From NCBI GenBank assembly GCA_038734945.1, contig JAVYOA010000002.1, positions 124,001-188,000 of the forward strand: a stretch of DNA of 64,000 nucleotides, given 5' to 3'. This DNA comes from Fervidicoccaceae archaeon (lineage in GTDB: Archaea; Thermoproteota; Thermoprotei_A; Sulfolobales; Fervidicoccaceae). The position numbers were made by a program, and so were the translations under genes. Below, one piece after another: positions 26,915 through 35,597 of this stretch. Positions within the stretch are counted from its first letter, which is position 1, and every line of letters begins with the position of its first letter. Under the pieces are notes generated by a model. It worked only from the letters and a program-made list of their open reading frames with translations, was not told the origin of the DNA and did not search any database.

Positions 26915-26926
26915 AGATATATAATG
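26915..26926 (+). promoter_or_regulatory. TATA box of the fixCX operon
   Basis: AGATATATAATG, 35-46 bases before the fixC ATG at 26961. Together with the divergent etfBA box it flanks a gene-free AT-rich stretch of about 190 bases in which I see no further clear feature apart from a 25-codon ORF of no obvious meaning. Confidence 0.55.
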
Positions 26927-26960
26927 GAATTGTTTTCTAAAAATAGTGTGGGATCTATTA

Positions 26961-28226
26961 ATGAGTGTAGGCAAGTTTGATGCAGCAATAGTAGGAGGAG
27001 GACCTGCTGGAACCTCAGCAGCTTACTTTCTAGCAAAAAAGGGGTACCAGGTTATTTTGCTAGAAAGAGGAAAGACCCTTGGAAGCAAGAATGTCTATGG
27101 AGGAAGGATATACAGCAAAATAATAAAGGATCTCTTTCCCGATTTCGAGAAGGATGCGCCTATACATAGGTGGGTAAATAGAGAATTGTTTTCCATTGTT
27201 CAAGGAGGAGATTCTGTAACTCTCTCATATAACTCCAAAGATTCAAAATCTTTCACAGCTAACCTAACTGAATTCTGCTCATGGCTTGGAAAAAAGGCGG
27301 AGGAGGTTGGAGCGAATGTCTTCACCGAAGCAAAGGTCACAGCCCTCAGTAGAGATGGAGAAAAGGTTAATGGTATATATGTTGGTGAAGAGAAGGTTGA
27401 TGCAGATGTTGTAGTAATAGCTGAAGGAGCAAACAGGCTCCTCTCAGAGAAAAGTGGTCTTGCTCCAACCCCCCCTCTTTCCTCTCTGGCCTTAGGAATT
27501 AAGGAGAGCATTAGGCTTGGAAAGGAGAATATTGAAAATAGATTATCTCTACAGGAGGGGGAGGGTGTTTCGTGGATGTTTCTAGGAGATTTCACAGAAG
27601 GTATTCCTGATGGTGGCTTTCTGTACACCTTCAGGGATTACTTGAGTCTTGGAGTAGTTGTTAGTCTTGGAGAAGCAGTTAGCGGAATAAAGGAACAGGC
27701 TTATTTATTCCTTGAGAAGCTCAGGAATCATCCCATGCTTGCAAATATTTTAAGAGGGGGGGAAACAATCGAGTACTCAGCCCACTTGACGATCGTCGAG
27801 CCTACAAGATACATGCCTAAGAAGCTATCTGGAAATGGGTATGCAATAATTGGCGATTCTGCTGGATTGCTTGGAAACCTTGGTTATACTTTCAGAGGAG
27901 TTGACTTTGCTGTTTTCTCCGGATATGCACTTGCTGAATCGTTTGAAAAAATTAGAAATGGGGATTGGGAGAGCTATGAGGAGTTTCTAAAGAGCTCATG
28001 GGTCTATAAGGAAATTCTCAGGTTTTCGAGGGCGCATGATTTAATGAAGGAGAAGAGGATGCTTGAATCCTATCCTTTGCTGCTGAACAAAATAATGAAG
28101 AGCATATTCGATTTGGAGGGACCGGCACCAAAACTGATGGAGGCTGTGCTGGACAACATAAAGAAGTCAAATTTGAGCCCTCTGCTCCTCCTAAGAGATA
28201 TGATTAAGGCTGCGAGGGATCTCTGA
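26961..28226 (+). CDS. fixC: ETF-quinone oxidoreductase-like flavoprotein FixC
   Basis: 421 residues. Dinucleotide-binding AAIVGGGPAGTSAAYFLAKKGYQVILLERG at the N terminus, NVYGGRIYSKI and the C-terminal FAD loop AIIGDSAGLLGNLGYTFRGVDFAVFSGYALAE mark the FixC family. It takes electrons from ETF and passes them to quinone or, in bifurcating systems, takes part in the split to ferredoxin. The ATG at 26961 follows GGGAT; a GTG at 26946 is less likely. The stop overlaps the FixX start as ATGA. Confidence 0.93.
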   Translation: MSVGKFDAAIVGGGPAGTSAAYFLAKKGYQVILLERGKTLGSKNVYGGRIYSKIIKDLFPDFEKDAPIHRWVNRELFSIVQGGDSVTLSYNSKDSKSFTANLTEFCSWLGKKAEEVGANVFTEAKVTALSRDGEKVNGIYVGEEKVDADVVVIAEGANRLLSEKSGLAPTPPLSSLALGIKESIRLGKENIENRLSLQEGEGVSWMFLGDFTEGIPDGGFLYTFRDYLSLGVVVSLGEAVSGIKEQAYLFLEKLRNHPMLANILRGGETIEYSAHLTIVEPTRYMPKKLSGNGYAIIGDSAGLLGNLGYTFRGVDFAVFSGYALAESFEKIRNGDWESYEEFLKSSWVYKEILRFSRAHDLMKEKRMLESYPLLLNKIMKSIFDLEGPAPKLMEAVLDNIKKSNLSPLLLLRDMIKAARDL

Positions 28227-28522
28227 TGCAGGTGGAAACTAAAAAAATCAGAACTATAGATGAAATAATGAAGAACAACAAGTGGATCGTGGATGAAAAA
28301 CCACACATAATAGTTGATTATGAGAAGTGCGGCAAATGCGACAAAAAGCTGTGTGTCGATCTATGTCCAGCAGGATGCTACACATTGCTGGCAGATGGAA
28401 GATTGAGCTTCAGCTATGAGGGCTGCCTTGAGTGCGGAACTTGCAGGCTGATATGCCCTAATGAGGCTATAAGCTGGAACTATCCAGAAGGAGGAAAAGG
28501 GATCCAGTATAGATATGGATAG
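28226..28522 (+). CDS. fixX: Ferredoxin-like protein FixX
   Basis: 98 residues. Cysteines in KCGKCDKKLCVDLCPAGCY and GCLECGTCRLICPNEAISWNYPEGGKGIQYRYG; the ending is diagnostic of FixX. The second motif CxxCxxCxxxCP binds one [4Fe-4S]; the first, KCGKCDKKLCVDLCP, may hold a second. It is the electron acceptor or relay of FixC. Start ATG overlaps the fixC TGA. Confidence 0.93.
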   Translation: MQVETKKIRTIDEIMKNNKWIVDEKPHIIVDYEKCGKCDKKLCVDLCPAGCYTLLADGRLSFSYEGCLECGTCRLICPNEAISWNYPEGGKGIQYRYG

Positions 28523-28531
28523 GTGCTTCTT

Positions 28532-29671
28532 TTGAGCTCATATGCAAGGAAAGGGCTTAGACTGCTCAGATATCCTTTCTTAATAGATGATATCATGGAT
28601 TATCTGAAAAAGAGGAACTATCTCCCCTCATCTGTGAATATAGCTGAAGCAGTGTCCCTTCTTGGAGCAGGAAGCAGAACAAAGGAAATAGTTGAGGACT
28701 CTATTAAGTTCAATCATTACAGAATTGAGGATGAGGAGACTAAGCTCCCCATGGAGGCGCTGGCTTTTCATGTTGCTCTTTTGCTAATGGTCAGAATAGG
28801 AGGAAAGTGGCTGGCAAATAGGTTAGCTGTCTCAGTGTCAAAGGCCTATAGGGGGGAGCTCCAGCAATTAGATAGAAGAGAGCTCGAAATTTTAGCTGAA
28901 CTTCTGGGCATAAAATCAAAATACCATGAATATGCAGAATCGGTCAAGCTGAAGTCGAAAATTCTGAGAGGATCCTTTGTCGAACAAAGCTTTCCGATAT
29001 CTCTCAGCTATACTGAATATTTGAGAGCGGCCCACAGATTAATGGGAGATGCTCGATGGAAACTATCCAATCAAATGCTAGTAGGGGGAAAAGTTTACCT
29101 AGACAGGAGAAGGTTTGAAAGGATCCTCGAGGAAAGAATTGCTGAAAAAATTTCCTATATTGCTGAGAAGTATTTGGAGCTCACAAAGGTACCTGAGCTT
29201 CCAAGCCCACTAAGGGAAATAGAATCCAGCTTGAAGGAATCATTGGGGAAAATAATAGAAAGTAAAGAAAAGTCTTCTTTAAACAATGTGGGAAAGCTCC
29301 CAATTTCATACGAATCCTTCCCTCCATGTATAAAGAAAATATATGAGAGAGCAACCTCAGGTGAGAACCTGAGTCATGCTGAGAGATTTTCCCTTGCAAC
29401 ATTCATGCTTTCGCTGGGCGTAAACGAAGAAGCTCTTCTTGAGATATTTAAGCATTCTCCAGATTACAATGAAAAGATAGCGAGGTACCAAGTGGAGCAC
29501 TTAATGGGAAAAAGAGGCAGCAAAACGAAATACAAGCCATATAGCTGTGCGAAAATGAGGACGCTCTCGCTCTGCGTGGCCGATTGTGGGACAAAAACGC
29601 CTATGCAGAAGTATTACATCAATTTGAAGGGAGGAAGGAAAAGCATTGAAAATAAGGGTAGTCCTGTTTGA
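28532..29671 (+). CDS. priL: DNA primase large subunit PriL
   Basis: About 379 residues. The C-terminal iron-sulfur domain has four cysteines at about residues 266, 339, 348 and 352 in the family contexts FPPCIKKI, YSCAKMRTLSLCVADC, together with LSHAERFSLATFMLSLG and SPDYNEKIARYQVEHL. PriL works with PriS to make primers. The TTG at 28532 is six bases after GGTG; the GTG at 28523 is within that SD. It follows fixX without a gap, an unrelated gene in the same unit. Confidence 0.93.
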   Translation: MSSYARKGLRLLRYPFLIDDIMDYLKKRNYLPSSVNIAEAVSLLGAGSRTKEIVEDSIKFNHYRIEDEETKLPMEALAFHVALLLMVRIGGKWLANRLAVSVSKAYRGELQQLDRRELEILAELLGIKSKYHEYAESVKLKSKILRGSFVEQSFPISLSYTEYLRAAHRLMGDARWKLSNQMLVGGKVYLDRRRFERILEERIAEKISYIAEKYLELTKVPELPSPLREIESSLKESLGKIIESKEKSSLNNVGKLPISYESFPPCIKKIYERATSGENLSHAERFSLATFMLSLGVNEEALLEIFKHSPDYNEKIARYQVEHLMGKRGSKTKYKPYSCAKMRTLSLCVADCGTKTPMQKYYINLKGGRKSIENKGSPV

Positions 29672-30254
29672 TTTCGATGGAACAGTAATAGATACTATGG
29701 GAGAATATGCAGAATCTGCCAGTAATATATTAAGTGAGGAAACTGGAATCGATAAGGAAAGGGCAAAAGAACTGTACTTGAGAACTGCTGGAAGGGATTT
29801 TTTCACTCAGTTAAGGCTGATTGGATTTGAAGGAGGGGTTGCCCAGAGAGCATACATGAGATTTATTGAGGAAAAGAGAAAAATTTTAAGGAAAAAAGCT
29901 ATTTCATCCTATGCCATCGAACTCATCAATGATATCAAGAAGATGGGAATAATAGCTGCTCTTTCCACGAACAACGAGTGCAGCTTAATTTACGAAATTC
30001 CTGGTATCCATGCTTTCAGCGAAATCCTCTGTTTCGACGGCTTGGATTTCAGAAAAGGATACCCCCATCTGAAGAAGCTTCAGGAGAAATATTCTGTTAG
30101 AGAGGAGGAAATTCTTTTCATTGGAGACAGCGATTATGATATTGATACGTACAGCCAGCTTGGCTTGAAAAGCCTGAAAACGAAAGGTATTTTTGATGAG
30201 CATGAGGCTAAAAGATTATTGGAGGAAATCAAGAGGATTGCAGATGGTTTGTAG
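29646..30254 (+). CDS. HAD-superfamily phosphatase
   Basis: 202 residues. VVLFDFDGTVIDTMGEY (motif I, DxDGT), LSTNNE (motif II region), and FIGDSDYDIDTYSQLGLKSL (motif IV) are present, with a helical cap between motifs I and II; general HAD phosphatase of the phosphoglycolate phosphatase-like group. Substrate unknown. TTG start at 29646, overlapping priL by 26 bases, with GGAGGAAGG upstream. Overlap with the next gene suggests a continuous mRNA. Confidence 0.88.
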   Translation: MKIRVVLFDFDGTVIDTMGEYAESASNILSEETGIDKERAKELYLRTAGRDFFTQLRLIGFEGGVAQRAYMRFIEEKRKILRKKAISSYAIELINDIKKMGIIAALSTNNECSLIYEIPGIHAFSEILCFDGLDFRKGYPHLKKLQEKYSVREEEILFIGDSDYDIDTYSQLGLKSLKTKGIFDEHEAKRLLEEIKRIADGL

Positions 30255-30756
30255 GAAAAATAGAGGCAGGGCCGTTTCGGAAATTGTAGGTATTCTCTTG
30301 GCTACCTTAGTAGTTATATCTATAGGGACAGTGTTTATCCTTAGACTAAAAGATGTTCAAGCTTCCTGGTCCTCAGTAATACAGAATCTTATTGGAAATG
30401 CCAACTATATAAAGACCGAGCCGAATTTTGGAATTGTCTATTCATATTTGAATATAACGAGTAACTCCTTAGATGTATTTCTCAACATTGCTCCTGGAAC
30501 TTTGACGATATCTTCAATATACATCAATGGATATAGGATAAACCAGCCCCAGGTTACAATTCTCGTTGATGGACAGCCTGTAGCAATTAGCCAAAGCGGT
30601 GAGTTCTCTCTCCTAGGGGGAGATGCTCATAGGATAACAATACTCTTGAGTCAATCTCAAATCAATCAGATATCTTCACAGGGAACGAATTTATTGATAA
30701 AAATAGTGAGTAAAGCTGGGATAGAGCAAAGCTCCACATTGGTAGTTCTGTCTTAG
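30244..30756 (+). CDS. Type IV pilin-like protein
   Basis: About 170 residues. The N terminus is MVCRKNRGRAVSEIVGILLATLVVISIGTVFIL: a short basic leader ending RGRA, then VSEIVG and one hydrophobic helix, as in class III signal peptides cut by PibD/FlaK-type peptidases, probably before V11. The rest is beta-rich and hydrophilic with several N-x-T/S sites (NITSNS). It could be a pilus, adhesion or archaellum-related subunit; no pilus ATPase or membrane platform gene is adjacent. The ATG at 30244 follows GAGGATTGCAG, and the gene overlaps the HAD gene by 11 bases. Confidence 0.72.
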   Translation: MVCRKNRGRAVSEIVGILLATLVVISIGTVFILRLKDVQASWSSVIQNLIGNANYIKTEPNFGIVYSYLNITSNSLDVFLNIAPGTLTISSIYINGYRINQPQVTILVDGQPVAISQSGEFSLLGGDAHRITILLSQSQINQISSQGTNLLIKIVSKAGIEQSSTLVVLS

Positions 30757-30810
30757 AGCGCAGAGCAACCCAAACATACTTTTATAATTACGCTATAATT
30801 CCATTTTAAT

Positions 30811-31236
30811 TTAGAATGAATGACAGCAACTCGCTATAGTTTCATATAGATAATCCTTTAGGTTTGAATCAACCCTGCTTGCTAGTTTCCTCACTTTTCT
30901 CGCATTAACAAGCTTACCATGTGGTCTGAGACCTCCTCTCTGTGAGCGAGGTATGTGGAGCAATTCGTGAACTGCTATCTCTGCCAGTTCATTGGATCCC
31001 AGACCATCTACCCTCTCACACAGAAACTCTATGGTATACATTGGGGGAACAGAATGGGCAATCTGTATGGGAATGGGAAGACCAAATATCCTTGCATAGG
31101 CTTTTGCTCTAGCTCCACGGCTTACAACCACGCCTATTTTCGCTTTCATATCAATGCCTATTTCTCTTGCTATTTGAATCATTACGCTTCCTGCTATGTC
31201 ACATGTTTTATACCTAATTCTCAGCAACGATATCAT
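30811..31236 (-). CDS. Putative metallopeptidase-like protein
   Basis: 141 residues. ELAEIAVHELLHIPRSQRGGLRPHGKLVNARKV contains an HExxH zinc motif followed by a third histidine (RPHG), like small predicted archaeal and phage metallopeptidases (COG4900-like). No signal peptide. Catalysis is inferred from the motif only. The start is uncertain: ATG at 31236 or an internal TTG twelve bases... downstream near 31227. A TATA-like CTTATATAAG lies at about 31340-31349, 100 bases upstream, so the leader may be long. Confidence 0.6.
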   Translation of the reverse strand: MISLLRIRYKTCDIAGSVMIQIAREIGIDMKAKIGVVVSRGARAKAYARIFGLPIPIQIAHSVPPMYTIEFLCERVDGLGSNELAEIAVHELLHIPRSQRGGLRPHGKLVNARKVRKLASRVDSNLKDYLYETIASCCHSF

Positions 31237-31355
31237 CTCTTCGGGATTTCATTATACTTACTTTGAAAGAAAAAGGTTTTTCAATGAATAAAGTGCTCTC
31301 ATCCTTTTGAATTCCATATCTATGTTTGAAAGGCCATTCTTATATAAGGAGAAAA

Positions 31356-32423
31356 CTAGATACCTAATGTTCTGAGTAAGTCGAAGAAGAACCCGCTTTT
31401 TCCCAAGGCTCTTCTCAGAGCTTCTTGGGTAAAATCTCCCAGTCCAAATTTCACTAGCCATTCTTTTGGAACGCTCTTCATGAGCTTCCTCCTGAGCTCT
31501 CTAGGCATCTTTCTCAGGCTTCTGAGAACTCTTGCTTGAAGCCGATTTGCAAAATAGAGATGGGATCCTTCCATTAATTTCCTGTAGTTGATGTTGTTGT
31601 TTATTGATTCATATAGAATTCTTGAGCTCATCATAGATGTTCTTATTCCTTCCCCCGTCAGGGGGAAAACAGAGCCTATCGACTCACCTACTGCGAACAC
31701 CCTTTCTACTGGATTGGTTTTTTCTAGCTCTATGCCTCCAGAGATTATCTGTGCCCCTCTAATTCTTTTCACTATGTTGGAATTCAGAGCACCCTTCAAT
31801 CGAGGGTCACTTCCAATAAATGCAGTTAGTCTATCTATTAGGGAATAGAAGTTTTCCTGCCCTCCAACCCCCACATTTATTCCTTTTTCTCCCCAAGGAA
31901 AGATCCAATAATATCCAAGCAATGAAGTATCAAAATGGATCTCGATCATATCCTCTTCAAAATTTGTGTTTGTTTTTTCAAGTGTGACCTCAACAGCATT
32001 GATTCTGTCCCTGCTTGCCAGGCTCCAATATATTCCGTTGGATATTACCACATAAGCATTATTCAAGCTTTTCAGCTTTGAAGGATAATCCTCATACTTC
32101 TTCTTCACGACATCTATTCCTTCAAGAAGATAAGAAATTAGTCCCTCCTTATCTACTGTCCATCCCCACAGCTCTCCTCTATTTTCTGCTTTAAGCTCAC
32201 CATCTATGAATGCTCTATAGCCTCTGATTTTGCTCAAAACAAATTCATCGGGTATATTTAGTAGAGATTCAATTTGCTTTGGAACTCCCATTCCACATGG
32301 TTTTGTTGAATACCTTGGCATACTTTCGTAAACGCTTACTTTATATCCAGAATCGCTGAGTAATCGGGCAAGAAAGGCTCCTGAAGGTCCTCCTCCAATT
32401 ACAATGAAATTATCTTCTCCCAA
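31356..32423 (-). CDS. Geranylgeranyl reductase family FAD-dependent oxidoreductase
   Basis: 355 residues. FIVIGGGPSGAFLARLLSDSGYKVSVYES is the FAD-binding Rossmann motif; KPCGMGVPKQIE and GYYWIFPWGEKGINVGVG followed by RVFAVGESIGSVFPLTGEGIRTSMMS match the GGR family, which saturates isoprenoid chains of archaeal lipids. The order with the upstream prenyl synthase gene (25-base overlap) supports a role in lipid or quinone side-chain reduction. The C-terminal part is basic. Exact substrate not decidable. Confidence 0.9.
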   Translation of the reverse strand: MGEDNFIVIGGGPSGAFLARLLSDSGYKVSVYESMPRYSTKPCGMGVPKQIESLLNIPDEFVLSKIRGYRAFIDGELKAENRGELWGWTVDKEGLISYLLEGIDVVKKKYEDYPSKLKSLNNAYVVISNGIYWSLASRDRINAVEVTLEKTNTNFEEDMIEIHFDTSLLGYYWIFPWGEKGINVGVGGQENFYSLIDRLTAFIGSDPRLKGALNSNIVKRIRGAQIISGGIELEKTNPVERVFAVGESIGSVFPLTGEGIRTSMMSSRILYESINNNINYRKLMEGSHLYFANRLQARVLRSLRKMPRELRRKLMKSVPKEWLVKFGLGDFTQEALRRALGKSGFFFDLLRTLGI

Positions 32424-33325
32424 CTTAGACCCCCTTCCTCAAGGATCTTATTAGCAACGAACAAAGGCAGTTTTTCCATGACTTCGGATAGCTTTGCTTC
32501 TCCAGCATGACTAGCAATTTCTCTTGTTCTGTTAAGAAAAGAACTCAGCCACGGCTTGGCCTTTTCAATAAGTGTATTCCAATCGGACTTCTCTCCTTCG
32601 ATTTTAAGCCAGCTCATCATTTTATCAGCAAATGGAGGTTTCGCCCGAGACTTCTCAAAATACTCTCTTATATCGAGAATATCATCACTTATCTGATATA
32701 TGTAGCCTAAATACAAGCCGTAGTCTCTGAAGGTTATCAATAAATCCTTCCTCCCGGAAGCAATAGCAGACAGCATCAGGCTGAGTTGGAACAAGCTAGA
32801 TGTCTTCAAAGCAATTATTTCCAAGTACGTTCTCTTTGTTTCAAAAACATCTGCTATTTCTCCTCTTGTAACTTTTAGCCAAGTATCTACAACAAGCTTG
32901 ACAGCATCAAAGCCAAGATATTCGACGCCTTTTATTGCAAGAGGGATAAGTAAATTGCTAACAAGAACAGTCTTTGAGAGACCTTTCGCTATCCAAGCTG
33001 ATGGTCTTCCTCTCCTCATAACATCTTCATCAATTATGTCATCAATTGCTAAGCTGCACGAATGAACTAGCTCCAATGATGCAGCAGCAGGGATACCGTA
33101 TTCGTAATCTCCTTTCAGCAACTTCAGGAAATAAAGCATCAGCAATCCTCTTATTCTCTTTCCACCCTCGGATATGTATTTGGATACCTCAATGGCCTCT
33201 GTATCCACATCCCTCTCAAGTAGTGAGTTCAAAAATTCATCTAATACCGGCCTGTTCATCTCGAAAAAATCCTCAATCTCGTTTGATAGCACTCTGCTCA
33301 TCCTGCTCCACTCAGATATATTCAA
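32399..33325 (-). CDS. Isoprenyl diphosphate synthase (GGPP-type)
   Basis: 308 residues. GGKRIRGLLML, the first aspartate-rich motif DDIIDED (D95, D96, D99) and the second DDILD (D214, D215, D218) define trans-prenyltransferases. Residues four and five before the first motif are S91 and C90, both small, which fits a C20 or longer product. It would supply geranylgeranyl diphosphate for membrane lipids, and its 3' end overlaps the geranylgeranyl reductase gene. A later ATG (MSRVLSNE, residue 9) is a possible alternative start. Confidence 0.92.
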   Translation of the reverse strand: MNISEWSRMSRVLSNEIEDFFEMNRPVLDEFLNSLLERDVDTEAIEVSKYISEGGKRIRGLLMLYFLKLLKGDYEYGIPAAASLELVHSCSLAIDDIIDEDVMRRGRPSAWIAKGLSKTVLVSNLLIPLAIKGVEYLGFDAVKLVVDTWLKVTRGEIADVFETKRTYLEIIALKTSSLFQLSLMLSAIASGRKDLLITFRDYGLYLGYIYQISDDILDIREYFEKSRAKPPFADKMMSWLKIEGEKSDWNTLIEKAKPWLSSFLNRTREIASHAGEAKLSEVMEKLPLFVANKILEEGGLSWEKIISL

Positions 33326-33575
33326 AAAGGTTCTGAAAAAATTAATGTATAAATGGCTTTTTTTAATGTTTGTTTAGTTCCAGATTCTAAAATAGCAATA
33401 GACTGGTTTTAAAGCTTCGGATCGTTCTTTTTCTTTTATTCAAATAAGATGTAAAAGAGTTAGTTAAATTTCTTGAGATGTCAAGTGATTTTTCATTCTC
33501 AGTGAGAGAGCTCATAATCATAGGCAGATTTACTGCCTCATCCGGTTTGCTTATCATCATTGCTCTCAAGATATC

Positions 33576-34688
33576 TCACTGAATGGGAGTAAAGGTAATT
33601 GATGAGAGTATCAGGAGAAGTGTGAAGATCTGTACAAAGAAGTTCAGCGTTTTTGCAGTATTCCCGCTGAACTTCCAAGCTATTATATCATTCACAAGCT
33701 TTCCTCCATCTGTTATGAAAATTGGTGCTGCGTTTATTATAGCGAGGCTTATGTTTATGATGTATAAGTAGAAAAGCAGATTGGTTAGAGGGAAGTAAAG
33801 AAAGTCTGGAATAGGAGATGGGGCTCTTGCCTGCTCCACTGTAATTCCTATTCTTGAGAAATTTGATGGCTTGTAGACCAATTTCCAAAAAGTCGTATTG
33901 GTCTTCGGATCATATACAGTTATATTAAACGTTGCTGAAACATTAGCATATTTTGATATAATTGGAGATATGTCTCCAGGAGTTGCTATTTGAGTTCCAT
34001 TTATAGCCAATATTACAAGTCCTGGGTTCAAGCCAGCTTGCTGGGCTGGATATCCATCATCTGTGGAAACAATCGAGGCGCCTGGAATGGCTACAGATAT
34101 TTGTGAGAGAACAAGAAGAAAAATGAGTCCGGCTATAAAATTAGAAGCTGGTCCAGCAGAGAGAACCTGAGCCCTTTTCAGTCTTCCAGCTGAATTGAAT
34201 TTCTCCTCGTCGGGCTCAACAAAGGCTGCTGGTATGAATATCGATAATATGAAACCAACAGACTTTATTGGAATCCCTACAGCTCTTGAAGCGATAGCAT
34301 GGGCTAGCTCATGAATTGTTGCTGATATTCCTATAGAGAAAAGAACGTATATTATTGCCGTTCCAGTTATGGTAATCCCAGGTATTATTGGGACTAGGCC
34401 GCCGGTGGCCTGTGTTGATATAAATCGGCTTGCTACAACACCTAGTATTGTATAGTAAAAGAGGAAGAGAGAGAGAAAAGTCAGGAGAATTCCTGCATAT
34501 AGAAAGGGCCTCAGCCATTTCTTTCCTGCTATCCTCTCGAGGAAGGATAGAGTTGTTTCCTTTTTATAAATAATCATAATGGGATTAACTTGTAGATCTT
34601 TCATTCTCTTTTTAAGAAAATTGAATATTAGAAGGATGGTTCCCCAGTATAAAGCTATTGCCCCTACTATTTCTAAAGTTGTTGCCAT
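33576..34688 (-). CDS. Site-2-protease-like M50 metallopeptidase with PDZ domain
   Basis: 370 residues, about six transmembrane helices. HELAH at residues 126-130 and NAAPIFITDGG at 319-329 are the two zinc-site motifs of intramembrane site-2 proteases. A PDZ domain lies between them (about 205-285; GYPAQQAGLNPGLVILAINGTQI). It should cleave membrane-embedded substrates, for instance anti-regulator proteins. The ATG follows GGATAGCTC. It stands between the disulfide oxidoreductase and the prenyl synthase genes without a shared theme. Confidence 0.92.
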   Translation of the reverse strand: MATTLEIVGAIALYWGTILLIFNFLKKRMKDLQVNPIMIIYKKETTLSFLERIAGKKWLRPFLYAGILLTFLSLFLFYYTILGVVASRFISTQATGGLVPIIPGITITGTAIIYVLFSIGISATIHELAHAIASRAVGIPIKSVGFILSIFIPAAFVEPDEEKFNSAGRLKRAQVLSAGPASNFIAGLIFLLVLSQISVAIPGASIVSTDDGYPAQQAGLNPGLVILAINGTQIATPGDISPIISKYANVSATFNITVYDPKTNTTFWKLVYKPSNFSRIGITVEQARAPSPIPDFLYFPLTNLLFYLYIINISLAIINAAPIFITDGGKLVNDIIAWKFSGNTAKTLNFFVQIFTLLLILSSITFTPIQ

Positions 34689-34715
34689 GAGCTATCCGCA
34701 TATTAATTCTCGCTT

Positions 34716-35432
34716 TCACTCTTTTATAATTTCGACTATTCTTCTCAACAGATCCTCCTCATATGGCAATCCAACAAATGCGGGCTCTCCATTTATTGCT
34801 ATTGCAGGTACACTCATCACGTTGTATTTGTCCGCTATATCTGGGTTCTCATATGCCTCCACTGTGTCAGCTCTTATGCTGCTACCCCCCTGCTTAAATG
34901 ACTCAAATGCGAACATATTAGCCAGCAGTGCAGCATAGGGGCAGTATGGACAGCTGGGGGTTATTACCACTTCTATGTGAACTGGCTTCCCTAGCTTTGC
35001 TATCTCCTTTTTCGTTTTTTCCTCCAATCCTGATTCATTCTCGCTTATTCTTATTATCGTTTCAACAAGGCTCCTTATTTCTTCTCCAGAAGGTATGCCC
35101 AGATACCTAATTCTCCCATCGAGAAACGCCACTGTAGGAGTTCTATCAACTTTGTATTTTTGAAACTCCTGAGGATTTGCATCCTTATCGTATACCTCAT
35201 AGCTTAGCAGTTTCTTTCCATTAACAGTAGGAGCAGCCTTGACGAAGTTCTCAATGAGCTTAATAGTTTCCCTGCAGTAGTAACAGTTTTTCCTTACAAA
35301 TATCTTTACATTGACCTCAGATTTCATATCTCTTAGCGCTTCCCCCAGAGCTTCCATAGTCTCTTCGTCTAGATCTCCTCCAGGAACCATTGGGTTTTCC
35401 GTATCAAGTTCTGTTATCTCATTGGATTCCAT
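34716..35432 (-). CDS. Protein disulfide oxidoreductase (double thioredoxin fold)
   Basis: 238 residues made of two thioredoxin-like domains, each with an active-site motif: CYYC (C50/C53) and CPYC (C161/C164), the PDO layout of hyperthermophilic archaea that form intracellular disulfides. Cis-proline contexts DRTPTVAFLDG and MSVPAIAINGEPAFVG follow each. The ATG at 35432 is chosen since GGTG lies six bases upstream; a longer form from 35450 would begin inside this SD. The N-terminal 35 residues are acidic and not part of the fold. Confidence 0.94.
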   Translation of the reverse strand: MESNEITELDTENPMVPGGDLDEETMEALGEALRDMKSEVNVKIFVRKNCYYCRETIKLIENFVKAAPTVNGKKLLSYEVYDKDANPQEFQKYKVDRTPTVAFLDGRIRYLGIPSGEEIRSLVETIIRISENESGLEEKTKKEIAKLGKPVHIEVVITPSCPYCPYAALLANMFAFESFKQGGSSIRADTVEAYENPDIADKYNVMSVPAIAINGEPAFVGLPYEEDLLRRIVEIIKE

Positions 35433-35508
35433 TGCCAACACCGCGAACAATCTTTTTTAAAAATAAGAAGATTTTAAGCTTTAAGTATTGTTTTTTTAAC
35501 ACTCAATC

Positions 35509-35551
35509 GCTTTATAAAAATGAGATGCACAATAGAGTTCTCAGTATATAC
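35509..35551 (+). promoter_or_regulatory. Candidate promoter(s) of the regulator gene
   Basis: Two TATA-like sequences precede the gene at 35598: GCTTTATAAAA at 35509-35519 and AGTATATAC at 35543-35551. The second predicts a leader of about 25 bases, the first one of nearly 60. Confidence 0.4.
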
Positions 35552-35597
35552 AAGAAGTTTAATTTAATAAAATAGACTTTAAACTGGGAATTGAAAT

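Noticed and set aside
26841-26925. 25-codon ORF in the etf/fix control region (starting at about 26848)
   Set aside because: No SD and no recognisable sequence; it runs into the fixC TATA box.
33387-33569. Possible 60-residue ORF on the minus strand after the M50 protease gene, and within it a C/D-like ATGATGA ... CTGA pair and an AGGCAG/CTGCCT hairpin
   Set aside because: The ORF composition looks random and only a weak SD with TTG supports it. As a C/D RNA the internal D'/C' boxes and spacings are wrong (26 and 9 bases). The 250-base spacer 33326-33575 is otherwise AT-rich, with nothing else that I can support.
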